Source: Syntrophomonadaceae bacterium
Lineage (GTDB): Bacteria > Bacillota_D > Dethiobacteria > DTU022 > UBA8154
Assembly (NCBI GenBank): GCA_007120815.1
Contig: SKMY01000229.1
Span: 1-13,522 of the forward strand
Reading direction: 5' to 3'
DNA: 13,522 nt
Below are positions 7,529 through 13,522 of the stretch, one piece after another. The notes under the pieces are model-generated. The model searched no databases. It was not told the DNA's origin and saw nothing but the letters and a program-made list of their open reading frames with translations. Both the position numbers and the translations under genes were made by a program. Within the stretch, counting starts at the first letter, position 1. Each line of letters begins with the position of its first letter.

Positions 7529-8851
7529 TCTGATAAAGTGATTGTTCTGGGAGCCGGCCTTGCAGGTTCCGAGGCTGCCTGGCAAATTGCCCAAAAGGGT
7601 ATTTCGGTTGAGCTTTATGAGATGCGACCGCAAAAAACCACCCCTGCCCACCAAACGGGTTGTTTTGCAGAACTTGTTTGCAGTAATTCACTTCGAGCCG
7701 TCTCGTTGTTGAATGCTGTGGGCCTCCTAAAAGAAGAAATGGGCCGTCTTGATTCGTTGATCATTCAGGCAGCCAGTGAGTCCCGGCTGCCTGCCGGTGG
7801 TGCACTGGCCGTGGATCGGGAAGAATTTGCTCGACGAATCACCGGTATGCTTCAAGACCATGACGCCATTACTGTGATTCAGGAAGAACGCACAACGATA
7901 CCGGACTACAGGCCGGTAGTTGTCGCTACCGGTCCCCTGACTTCTCCTTCACTGGCGTCTTACCTGGAGCGCTTAACGGGCCAGGGAAAGCTTTATTTCT
8001 ATGACGCTGTTGCCCCCATCGTTACCTATGAATCAGTTGATTTAGAGAAAGCCTTTTTTGCTTCTCGCTACGGAAAAGGTGGCGATGATTATATAAACTG
8101 CCCCATGAACGAGACAGAATATGAGATATTCTGGCAGGAACTGTGTAAAGCGGCAATTGTCCAACCGAAAGAATTTGAAAAAGAGCTGTTTTTTGAGGGG
8201 TGCATGCCTGTAGAAGTTCTGGCTTCCAGGGGAAAAGATACACTGCGTTACGGTCCCTTAAAACCCGTGGGCATTGTCGGTCCCGATCCTCAAGAAAAGT
8301 ATCATGCCGTTGTTCAATTAAGAAAAGATAACAAGGAAGGCACGCTTTATAATATGGTTGGCTTTCAAACTCGATTGAAATGGGCTGAACAGAAAAGGGT
8401 GTTTCGATTAATTCCCGGCTTGGAAAAAGCGGAGTTTGTTCGTTACGGTGTCATGCACCGGAATACCTTTATCAACTCTCCCCTTTTATTAGACGCTACC
8501 CTTGAAATGAAAGAACGTCCGGGTCTTTTTTTTGCCGGTCAAATGACGGGGGTAGAAGGGTATGTTGAGTCCGCGGCAACGGGTATTATTGCGGGAATTA
8601 ATGCAGTATGCTATTTAAAAGGAAAAGAAAGGCTCGTTTTTCCGCCCGAGACAGCAATCGGTGCGCTTACTCATTACATTACCACTGCAAATCCTTGCAG
8701 CTTCCAACCCATGAACGTAAACTTTGGTATAATGGCTCCTTTAAAAGAGAATGTGCCCAAAAAAAAGCGTAAAGAACAGATGGTTGAACGTAGCCTGGAA
8801 ACTTTGTCGAGATTTCGAAAAAATTTCCAGGACTTGCTTGCACAAAAATGA
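7526..8851 (+). CDS. trmFO: methylenetetrahydrofolate--tRNA-(uracil-5-)-methyltransferase TrmFO (Gid)
   Basis: TrmFO makes 5-methyluridine at position 54 of the tRNA T-loop, using methylenetetrahydrofolate as carbon donor and reduced FAD; it replaces the SAM-dependent TrmA in most Firmicutes. The N-terminus is the FAD-binding [14 protein letters not shown], followed by [27 protein letters not shown] and [14 protein letters not shown], and ends with the substrate-binding region [14 protein letters not shown] and NFGIMAP. I place the start at ATT 7526 (MSDKVIVLG) because of the adjacent binding site. With that start the two catalytic cysteines number 52 and 226, close to the 53 and 226 I recall for Bacillus subtilis. 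A GTG start at 7538 would give 437 residues and put the first strand at the extreme N-terminus. It lies between topA and xerC, as is usual in Firmicutes. Confidence 0.96.
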   Translation: MSDKVIVLGAGLAGSEAAWQIAQKGISVELYEMRPQKTTPAHQTGCFAELVCSNSLRAVSLLNAVGLLKEEMGRLDSLIIQAASESRLPAGGALAVDREEFARRITGMLQDHDAITVIQEERTTIPDYRPVVVATGPLTSPSLASYLERLTGQGKLYFYDAVAPIVTYESVDLEKAFFASRYGKGGDDYINCPMNETEYEIFWQELCKAAIVQPKEFEKELFFEGCMPVEVLASRGKDTLRYGPLKPVGIVGPDPQEKYHAVVQLRKDNKEGTLYNMVGFQTRLKWAEQKRVFRLIPGLEKAEFVRYGVMHRNTFINSPLLLDATLEMKERPGLFFAGQMTGVEGYVESAATGIIAGINAVCYLKGKERLVFPPETAIGALTHYITTANPCSFQPMNVNFGIMAPLKENVPKKKRKEQMVERSLETLSRFRKNFQDLLAQK

Positions 8852-8885
8852 CGGTTATGCTAATATTGAAAAAGGTAAAAAATTT

Positions 8886-9776
8886 ATGGATAATTTTCTT
8901 GAGAATTTTAAGCAGTTCCTGAAAATAGAAAAAAGTTTATCAGCATTGACGATTCAGCACTACGAAAGAGACATCGTTCAGTTTTTACGTTTTGTCAGTG
9001 ATAGTTCATTAGAGGTTAGCGAGCTGAGTTACTATCACTTAAGACAGTATCTCGGCAAATTAAAAGAATACAGTTACGCACGAGCCACCATTGCCAGGAA
9101 ACTTTCCGCCGTTCGAGTTTTTTTGCGCTACCTAAAAAGAGAAAACATACTGCAGAATAATACCTGGGAAATTGTTTCAACACCGAAAAAAGAAAAGAAG
9201 CTTCCCAAGTTTCTATATGTTGATGAAGTACTGGATTTACTTGAATCTCCCTCAAAAGGGACACCTTTAGGGTATCGCGATAAAGCCATTCTTGAGCTTT
9301 TTTATGCCACAGGGATAAGAGTCCGGGAGATGGCCGATTTATGCGTCCGCTCTGTTCTCTGGGAAGAAAACTGCATCAGGGTAAAAGGAAAGGGTTCCAA
9401 GGAACGGGTTGTGCCCGTTGGGCGTTATGCTCTTCAAGCGCTGGCCGGTTACCTGGAAAAAGGAAGGCCCGTTCTTTTGAAGAAGGCGGCAGAGCAGCCG
9501 GTTGAGTTGTTTTTGAATAAGTTTGGGGGCAGGTTATCTGATCGAAGTATCAGAAGGCTGGTAAAAAAATATGGTTTGAACGTATCCGTCAGCTACCACA
9601 TTAGTCCGCATATGTTGAGGCACAGCTTTGCCAGCCACTTACTCAATGCCGGCGCTGATATGAGAACGGTGCAAGAACTGCTGGGTCATGTCAGTATCTC
9701 CACCACTCAGATATATACCCATATAACCCGGGAAGAATTAAAGCGGACTTATTTAAAAGCCCATCCCAGGGCATAA
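8886..9776 (+). CDS. xerC: site-specific tyrosine recombinase XerC (CodV)
   Basis: XerC/CodV acts with a second Xer recombinase at the chromosomal dif site near the terminus to resolve chromosome dimers. The 296-residue product has an N-terminal core-binding domain (about 5-85) and a C-terminal catalytic domain with the complete catalytic set: Arg145 (ATGIRVRE), Lys169 (KGKGSKER), His242 and Arg245 (HMLRHSFASH), His268 (LLGHVS) and nucleophile Tyr277 (TQIYTH). Such residues are shared with phage integrases, but the length, the absence of attachment sites and the trmFO-xerC-hslVU-codY context identify the housekeeping protein. The start ATG 8886 has AAAGGT (8871-8876) nine bases upstream; the frame is open back to 8751, but that part overlaps trmFO and is not recombinase-like. 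Confidence 0.95.
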   Translation: MDNFLENFKQFLKIEKSLSALTIQHYERDIVQFLRFVSDSSLEVSELSYYHLRQYLGKLKEYSYARATIARKLSAVRVFLRYLKRENILQNNTWEIVSTPKKEKKLPKFLYVDEVLDLLESPSKGTPLGYRDKAILELFYATGIRVREMADLCVRSVLWEENCIRVKGKGSKERVVPVGRYALQALAGYLEKGRPVLLKKAAEQPVELFLNKFGGRLSDRSIRRLVKKYGLNVSVSYHISPHMLRHSFASHLLNAGADMRTVQELLGHVSISTTQIYTHITREELKRTYLKAHPRA

Positions 9777-9828
9777 TATAAATTGAATTATCGAAAGCTT
9801 TTCTATATTTTGGAAATTAATAAGGGAG

Positions 9829-9838
9829 ACGTGCACGT
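9829..9838. repeat. perfect palindrome ACGTGCACGT before hslV
   Basis: A 10-bp perfect palindrome lies between the hslV ribosome binding site and its TTG start codon. Nine of the ten bases recur at 12755-12763, just after codY. It could be a protein-binding or mRNA-folding element, or coincidence. Confidence 0.3.
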
Positions 9839-10369
9839 TTGTTTAAGTCTACGACTATTATTGCCGTGAAAAAGAACGGCAAAGTAGCCATCGCCGGCGA
9901 TGGCCAGGTTACTTTATCCGGCAACTATATTATGAAGCATAACGCCAGCAAAGTAAGGCGTTTGTTTGAAGATAAAGTCATTGTAGGTTTTGCAGGCTCC
10001 GTTGCCGACGCGTTTACATTGTTTGATAAGTTTGAGAACCAGCTTGATAGTTTTCGGGGCAACCTTCGTCGTGCAGCTGTAGAACTTGCCAAAGAGTGGC
10101 GGACAGACCGTTACCTGAGAAGATTAGAAGCTCTACTGATTGCTGCGTCGATAGACAGCATCCTGGTTATTTCCGGGACCGGCGAAGTGATCGAGCCTGA
10201 TGATGGCATTGCTGCCATTGGATCGGGAGGCCCGCTGGCCCTTGCCGCGGCAAGAGCACTGGTCAGGAAGACGGACCTGTCTGCTGCAGATATTGCTACC
10301 AATGCACTGCTGGTTGCTTCAGAAATATGTGTTTACACAAACAATGAAATTATTGTGGAAGAGATTTAA
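9839..10369 (+). CDS. hslV: ATP-dependent protease peptidase subunit HslV (ClpQ)
   Basis: HslV forms the double-hexameric proteolytic chamber of the HslVU complex and degrades proteins unfolded by HslU. The 176-residue sequence is the proteasome-beta-like fold: [21 protein letters not shown] at the front, then KVRRLF and [13 protein letters not shown], and [15 protein letters not shown] near the end. The start is a TTG at 9839 with AAGGGAG (9822-9828) ten bases upstream; it gives MFKS before Thr5, so a short propeptide would have to be removed to expose the catalytic threonine. This is the ordinary threonine arrangement rather than the N-terminal-serine variant described for Bacillus subtilis ClpQ. 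It is co-directional with xerC and hslU. A weak promoter-like pair upstream is not convincing. Confidence 0.96.
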   Translation: MFKSTTIIAVKKNGKVAIAGDGQVTLSGNYIMKHNASKVRRLFEDKVIVGFAGSVADAFTLFDKFENQLDSFRGNLRRAAVELAKEWRTDRYLRRLEALLIAASIDSILVISGTGEVIEPDDGIAAIGSGGPLALAAARALVRKTDLSAADIATNALLVASEICVYTNNEIIVEEI

Positions 10370-10372
10370 TCA

Positions 10373-10394
10373 TTCAGTGTTAGCATACACTGGA
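10373..10394 (+). repeat. small inverted repeat between hslV and hslU
   Basis: TTCAGTGT (10373-10380) can pair with ACACTGGAA (10387-10394 plus one base) around the loop TAGCAT: six perfect pairs (CAGTGT with ACACTG), extended by two past one bulged G. No U-run follows, so it is not a terminator. It could be an mRNA-processing or stability element that sets the hslV:hslU ratio, but the support is weak. Confidence 0.35.
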
Positions 10395-10453
10395 ACACTA
10401 ATTACACCGATTAACTTAACAGGGTTGGCCCAAGGGGGTATCAGTTTCTTTCA

Positions 10454-11878
10454 ATGTCAGTCAATGAGGTTGAATTAACACCAAAAGAAATTGTAGCAGA
10501 ACTGGATAAATATGTAATAGGCCAATTTGAAGCGAAAAAAAGCGTTGCCATTGCACTTCGCAATCGGTATCGAAGAAAACAACTAAAGTCTCATTTAAAA
10601 GATGAGATTATCCCAAAAAATATTATTTTGATTGGGCCCACGGGCGTCGGGAAAACAGAAATCGCCCGGCGGTTAGCTCGACTGGTCGGTGCGCCCTTTG
10701 TAAAGGTTGAAGCGACAAAATTTACTGAAGTCGGTTATGTTGGACGAGATGTAGATTCCATCATCAGGGATCTGGTGGAAGTAGCTGTTCGGATTGTTAA
10801 AACAGAAAAAATGAAAGATTTAGAGCCAAAGGCAAATGAAATGGCTGAAGAACGACTGTTAGACTTGATTATACCGCTGCCGGGCAGCACGAAATCAACA
10901 AATAATCCTTTGGATTTTCTTTTTCAGACCTCAAGAGGCCTGGGAACGCCCGGCAGTGCTGATCGTGAAACCAGTGAAGAGCAGCTTAGAAAGGTTAAAG
11001 AAGAACGGGAAATCATGAAGCATAAACTGCTTCGCGGTGAACTGGAGGATACGCTGGTAGAAGTCGAAGTGGAAGATCGCGCTCCTGCGGTCATGGAAAT
11101 GTTCTCAGGGATGGGCATGGAAGAAATGGGCATGAATATCCAGGATCTTTTTGGCAACATGATGCCGAAAAAGAAAAAAAGAAAAAGACTCCCTGTTAAG
11201 CAAGCCCGAAGGATTTTGCAGCAAGAGGAAGCAGAAAAGCGAGTGGACATGGATGAAATCATTAATGAAGCGGTAAGCAGGGCTGAGCAATCAGGAATTG
11301 TATTTTTAGATGAAATTGATAAAGTTGCCGGGAAAAATGGCGGGCATTCGGGCCCCGATGTTTCCAGGGAAGGTGTTCAAAGGGATATTTTACCCATTGT
11401 AGAAGGGTCAACGGTGCTAACCAAGTACGGTCCTGTACGGACAGATTACATGCTATTTATCGCGGCGGGGGCTTTTCATTTTACCAAGCCGTCGGATTTG
11501 ATACCTGAACTGCAGGGCCGTTTTCCCATTCGAGTTGAACTACTGAGCCTTGAAAAAGAAGATTTTATAAAAATTCTTTTAGAGCCACAGAATGCTTTAA
11601 CAAAACAATATACTGCTCTATTAACCACGGAGGGGGTGACTGTGGAGTTTTCAGAAGATGGAATTGAAGAAATAGCAGATGTTGCCTGCATATTAAACAG
11701 CGAAATGGAAAACATTGGAGCACGCCGATTACACACCATCATGGAAAAACTGTTTGAAGACATATCCTATGAGGCACCAGAGCTAAAGGGCCAAAAATTT
11801 ATGGTTAACAGAGCGTATGTGAAGAATAAATTAAAAAATATCGTTAAAAATAAGGATTTAAGTAAGTATATTTTGTAA
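10454..11878 (+). CDS. hslU: HslUV unfoldase ATPase subunit HslU (ClpY)
   Basis: HslU is the AAA+ hexamer that unfolds substrates and threads them into HslV. The 474-residue protein shows the N-terminal [18 protein letters not shown] motif, Walker A GPTGVGKT (61-68), the pore loop GYVGRD (94-99), a charged, methionine-rich intermediate I-domain (about 110-245, with [12 protein letters not shown] and a basic KKKKRKR run), Walker B VFLDEID (283-289), and the sensor-2 motif GARR (422-425). The extreme C-terminus DLSKYIL is the tail that docks into HslV and activates it. The ATG 10454 is the only sensible start, though the nearest binding site AAGGGGGT (10432-10439) is a long 14 bases away, which may lower its translation. 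The gene is 84 bases after hslV. Confidence 0.97.
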   Translation: MSVNEVELTPKEIVAELDKYVIGQFEAKKSVAIALRNRYRRKQLKSHLKDEIIPKNIILIGPTGVGKTEIARRLARLVGAPFVKVEATKFTEVGYVGRDVDSIIRDLVEVAVRIVKTEKMKDLEPKANEMAEERLLDLIIPLPGSTKSTNNPLDFLFQTSRGLGTPGSADRETSEEQLRKVKEEREIMKHKLLRGELEDTLVEVEVEDRAPAVMEMFSGMGMEEMGMNIQDLFGNMMPKKKKRKRLPVKQARRILQQEEAEKRVDMDEIINEAVSRAEQSGIVFLDEIDKVAGKNGGHSGPDVSREGVQRDILPIVEGSTVLTKYGPVRTDYMLFIAAGAFHFTKPSDLIPELQGRFPIRVELLSLEKEDFIKILLEPQNALTKQYTALLTTEGVTVEFSEDGIEEIADVACILNSEMENIGARRLHTIMEKLFEDISYEAPELKGQKFMVNRAYVKNKLKNIVKNKDLSKYIL

Positions 11879-11894
11879 AAAAAATTCAATAATA

Positions 11895-11910
11895 AATTTT
11901 CGTAAAAATT
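11895..11910. promoter_or_regulatory. candidate CodY box upstream of codY
   Basis: AATTTTCGTAAAAATT has perfect 6-base inverted arms (AATTTT and AAAATT) around four bases. The CodY consensus AATTTTCWGAAAATT has the same arms around three. Read as a 15-mer it has three mismatches. It lies in the 76-base AT-rich gap between hslU and codY, 44 bases before the codY start, suggesting autoregulation. The surrounding AT-richness tempers this. Confidence 0.5.
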
Positions 11911-11954
11911 AGATTGAAGTTAACGTTTTTAAATTCTGAAAGAGGTGATTAAAA

Positions 11955-12755
11955 ATGATTTCTTCTCCTTTATTAGAGAAAACCAGGAGAATTAACAAGA
12001 TTTTACAGAAAACCGGAGGACAGCGCGTTGATTTCGCCGAAGTGGCAGAGGTTTTAAAGAATGTCATACACGCCAATGTATACATTGCTTTAAAAGACGG
12101 TCAAATCTTGGGTTATGCCCTGGTCGATGAATTCGAATGTGAAATTATGGTTAGCAACGTGCTAAAAGGGGATCTTTTCCCTGATCGCTACAACGAATTC
12201 CTCCTCCGGGATGACGAAACGCGGGTGAATTTGCCTCAAAAAACAAACGATTGTGTTTTTGTTGACAATGAAAACTGCTTATTTACAAATAAAATCTCCA
12301 CCGTTGTTCCAATTATGGGCGGCGGTAAAAGGTTGGGCACGCTGCTTCTCGCCCGGTTTGCTGAGTCTTTCCATGCTGAAGATCTGATCCTGGCCGAAAC
12401 CGGTGCAACAGTGGTTGGAATGGAAATCCTGCGTTCCAAGGCCGAAAAGATTGAAGAAGAAGCAAGAAATAAGGCGGTTGTTCAGTTGGCTATCGGTACC
12501 CTTTCATACTCCGAATTGGAAGCGGTAGAACATATTTTTGAAGAGCTCGATGGAGACGAAGGGTTACTGGTTGCCAGTAAAATCGCTGATCAACTGGGTA
12601 TAACCCGCTCTGTCATCGTTAACGCTCTAAGAAAATTTGAAAGCGCCGGGGTTATCGAGTCTCGTTCGCTGGGAATGAAAGGGACCTATATTAAAGTTCT
12701 TAACCCCTATCTTTTGGAACAACTGGCCAAAAAAAAGAAGACATTTCACAAATAA
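11955..12755 (+). CDS. codY: GTP-sensing global transcriptional repressor CodY
   Basis: CodY is a dimeric repressor of nutrient-limitation genes in Firmicutes, activated by branched-chain amino acids and GTP. The 266-residue protein has an N-terminal GAF ligand-binding domain (about 5-140, with [19 protein letters not shown]), a long helical linker ([16 protein letters not shown]), and a C-terminal winged helix-turn-helix (about 203-250) whose recognition segment [12 protein letters not shown] and the [15 protein letters not shown] wing are nearly identical to Bacillus subtilis as I recall it. The effector pocket is different: aligned by eye, B. subtilis Arg61 is Ile64 here and Pro99 is Val103, with one residue inserted between the pocket methionines. 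The start ATG 11955 follows AGAGGTGAT (11941-11949). It ends the xerC-hslVU-codY set and is followed by a terminator. Confidence 0.97.
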   Translation: MISSPLLEKTRRINKILQKTGGQRVDFAEVAEVLKNVIHANVYIALKDGQILGYALVDEFECEIMVSNVLKGDLFPDRYNEFLLRDDETRVNLPQKTNDCVFVDNENCLFTNKISTVVPIMGGGKRLGTLLLARFAESFHAEDLILAETGATVVGMEILRSKAEKIEEEARNKAVVQLAIGTLSYSELEAVEHIFEELDGDEGLLVASKIADQLGITRSVIVNALRKFESAGVIESRSLGMKGTYIKVLNPYLLEQLAKKKKTFHK

Positions 12756-12785
12756 CGTGCACGACGTAAACTAAGCTTGAGAGGC

Positions 12786-12823
12786 AGGGAACACCTGATC
12801 AATGGTTGTTCCCTATTTTCTTT
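12786..12823 (+). terminator. rho-independent terminator after codY
   Basis: AGGGAACA (12786-12793) pairs perfectly with TGTTCCCT (12807-12814); two further C-G pairs close the loop past one bulged T. The stem is followed by ATTTTCTTT, a U-rich tail. It sits 30 bases after the codY stop and before the rpsB promoter. Confidence 0.78.
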
Positions 12824-12848
12824 AAAAGTTACGGCAATAACCAGGATA

Positions 12849-12866
12849 CCTGAGGTCCTGAGGTCC
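12849..12866. repeat. tandem 8-bp repeat upstream of the rpsB promoter
   Basis: CCTGAGGT occurs twice head-to-tail (12849-12856 and 12857-12864), followed by CC. Each copy, with the preceding base, is part of ACCT-G-AGGT or TCCT-G-AGGT, a near-palindrome. It ends eight bases before the rpsB -35 element, where an activator or upstream element would sit. Confidence 0.45.
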
Positions 12867-12873
12867 GGGAATA

Positions 12874-12902
12874 TTGCTATTTGCCAGGTTCTGTGTTATA
12901 CT
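12874..12902 (+). promoter_or_regulatory. sigma-A promoter of rpsB
   Basis: TTGCTA (12874-12879) and TATACT (12897-12902) are 17 bases apart, with an extended -10 TGT immediately before TATACT. Transcription should start near 12909, giving a leader of about 110 bases ahead of rpsB. Confidence 0.72.
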
Positions 12903-12910
12903 ACGTAATG

Positions 12911-12975
12911 GCTTTAAAACGCACGTTGCTGTAGCCTTAAAAGGGTGCCTGGCCCAAAGTCAGGTTTTTTAAGGC
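12911..12975 (+). promoter_or_regulatory. structured rpsB 5' leader with alternative pairings
   Basis: GCCTTAAAA (12934-12942) is a perfect 9-base complement of TTTTAAGGC (12967-12975) and encloses a smaller stem, CCTGG (12948-12952) with TCAGG (12960-12964), that is followed directly by six Ts. A second left arm, GCTTTAAAA (12911-12919), can pair with the same right arm through one G-U. This is the layout expected of a ribosomal-protein leader that is autoregulated or attenuated. I do not match it to a specific known leader family. Confidence 0.5.
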
Positions 12976-13017
12976 GATGATGCAGCGGAGGAAAAACCAA
13001 ACCAGGAGGCTGATGAA

Positions 13018-13522
13018 ATGCCGGTAGTAACGATGAAGCAGCTGTTGGAGGCGGGGGTTCATTTTGGACATCAAACCAGGCGCTGGAACCCCAAGATGAA
13101 AGAGTTTATTTTTACTGAACGTAACGGGATCTATATTATTGACTTGCAGAAAACGGTCCGCTTGATGGATGTTGCGTACAACTTTGTGAAAAATTTGGCT
13201 CTTAATGGCGAAAAAGTGTTGTTTGTAGGGACCAAGAAGCAGGCACAAGAGTCAATTGCTGATGAAGCATCCAGGTGTGAAATGCCTTACGTTAATCAGC
13301 GTTGGCTTGGAGGCATGCTAACCAACTTCTCGACCATAAAAAAACGTATCGATAGACTCTTTGAACTTGAAAAGATGGAAGAAGATGGTCATTTTGAAGT
13401 TTTGCCCAAAAAGGAAGTCATTAAACTAAAACATGAAAAAGATAAATTGAATAAATTTTTGGGCGGTATTCGAACCATGAAAGAACTGCCTTCGGCTGTT
13501 TTCGTTGTCGATCCGAGAAAAG
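13018..13522 (+). CDS. rpsB: 30S ribosomal protein S2 (3' partial)
   Basis: S2 binds late on the head/body junction of the 30S subunit and is needed for S1 recruitment. The first 168 residues are present, and the frame is still open at the window end; the full family length is about 230-260. Diagnostic stretches are [52 protein letters not shown] and VFVVDPRK, with the coiled-coil insertion ([13 protein letters not shown] onward) between. ATG 13018 is preceded by AGGAGG (13004-13009) eight bases upstream; an overlapping ATG at 13013 is out of frame. It has its own promoter and leader, separated from codY by a terminator. In Firmicutes tsf normally follows, beyond the window. Confidence 0.97.
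   Translation, partial: MPVVTMKQLLEAGVHFGHQTRRWNPKMKEFIFTERNGIYIIDLQKTVRLMDVAYNFVKNLALNGEKVLFVGTKKQAQESIADEASRCEMPYVNQRWLGGMLTNFSTIKKRIDRLFELEKMEEDGHFEVLPKKEVIKLKHEKDKLNKFLGGIRTMKELPSAVFVVDPRK

Noticed and set aside
8725..8733. Extended -10 (TGG TATAAT) inside trmFO as an internal promoter
   Set aside because: The bases encode the conserved NFGIM motif and there is no -35 at proper spacing, so the match is probably forced by the protein sequence.
8751..8885. In-frame 45-residue extension of xerC into trmFO
   Set aside because: No binding site, non-recombinase sequence, and the resulting protein would exceed the Xer length; ATG 8886 fits better.
9783..9809. TTGAAT and TATATT upstream of hslV as a promoter
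   Set aside because: The spacer is only 15 bases and the region is AT-rich; not enough to call.
11930..11944. A second CodY box overlapping the codY ribosome binding site
   Set aside because: Only the central CTGAAA matches; six of fifteen positions disagree with the consensus.
12937..13248. 103-codon minus-strand open frame across the rpsB start
   Set aside because: It is a shadow of rpsB and its leader, without recognisable homology or binding site; the same holds for the other antisense frames in the window.
1..13522. Mobile elements, CRISPR arrays, phage or defence genes
   Set aside because: No transposase, regularly spaced repeats, attachment-like direct repeats or defence domains were seen; the only recombinase is the housekeeping XerC.

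Overview
This window is a gene-dense, all-forward-strand stretch of housekeeping chromosome. It most likely comes from a Firmicute of the class Clostridia, of Peptococcaceae/Desulfotomaculum-like character. That placement is inferred from three things: the conserved Firmicute order dprA-topA-trmFO-xerC(codV)-hslV(clpQ)-hslU(clpY)-codY followed by rpsB, strong GGAGG-type ribosome binding sites, and moderate base composition. I see no mobile element, CRISPR array, tRNA or rRNA. The genus cannot be fixed from the sequence alone.

Region 1 (1-2790) is a vitamin B5 operon. It holds the 3' part of a Rossmann/DUF2520 oxidoreductase-like gene, a candidate PanG-type ketopantoate reductase, followed with almost no gaps by panB, panC and panD. 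Together these would cover the pathway from ketoisovalerate and aspartate to pantothenate.

Region 2 (2791-4232) is a single-gene unit. A near-consensus sigma-A promoter with extended -10 and a short leader with a hairpin precede a radical SAM/PLP aminomutase, and a 17-bp hairpin follows it. The protein looks like a lysine 2,3-aminomutase, but the two lysine-specificity aspartates are replaced by Lys and Asn. That is the pattern of glutamate 2,3-aminomutase, which makes beta-glutamate.

Region 3 (4256-11878) runs dprA, topA, trmFO, xerC, hslV, hslU: DNA uptake/recombination, DNA topology, tRNA m5U54 methylation, chromosome-dimer resolution, and the HslVU (ClpQY) protease. Two genes here, trmFO and possibly dprA, appear to start at AUU/AUA codons if their Shine-Dalgarno sequences are taken at face value.

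Region 4 (11879-13522) has codY, the global GTP/branched-chain amino acid-sensing repressor. It is preceded by a CodY-box-like inverted repeat (possible autoregulation) and followed by a rho-independent terminator. A new promoter and a structured roughly 110-nt leader then lead into rpsB, which is cut by the window end. The leader contains two alternative left arms that can pair with the same right arm.

No wholly new system is evident. The points most worth checking are the glutamate-aminomutase signature, the altered effector pocket of CodY, the rpsB leader switch-like pairing, the AUU start of trmFO, and the DUF2520 gene as the pathway's ketopantoate reductase.
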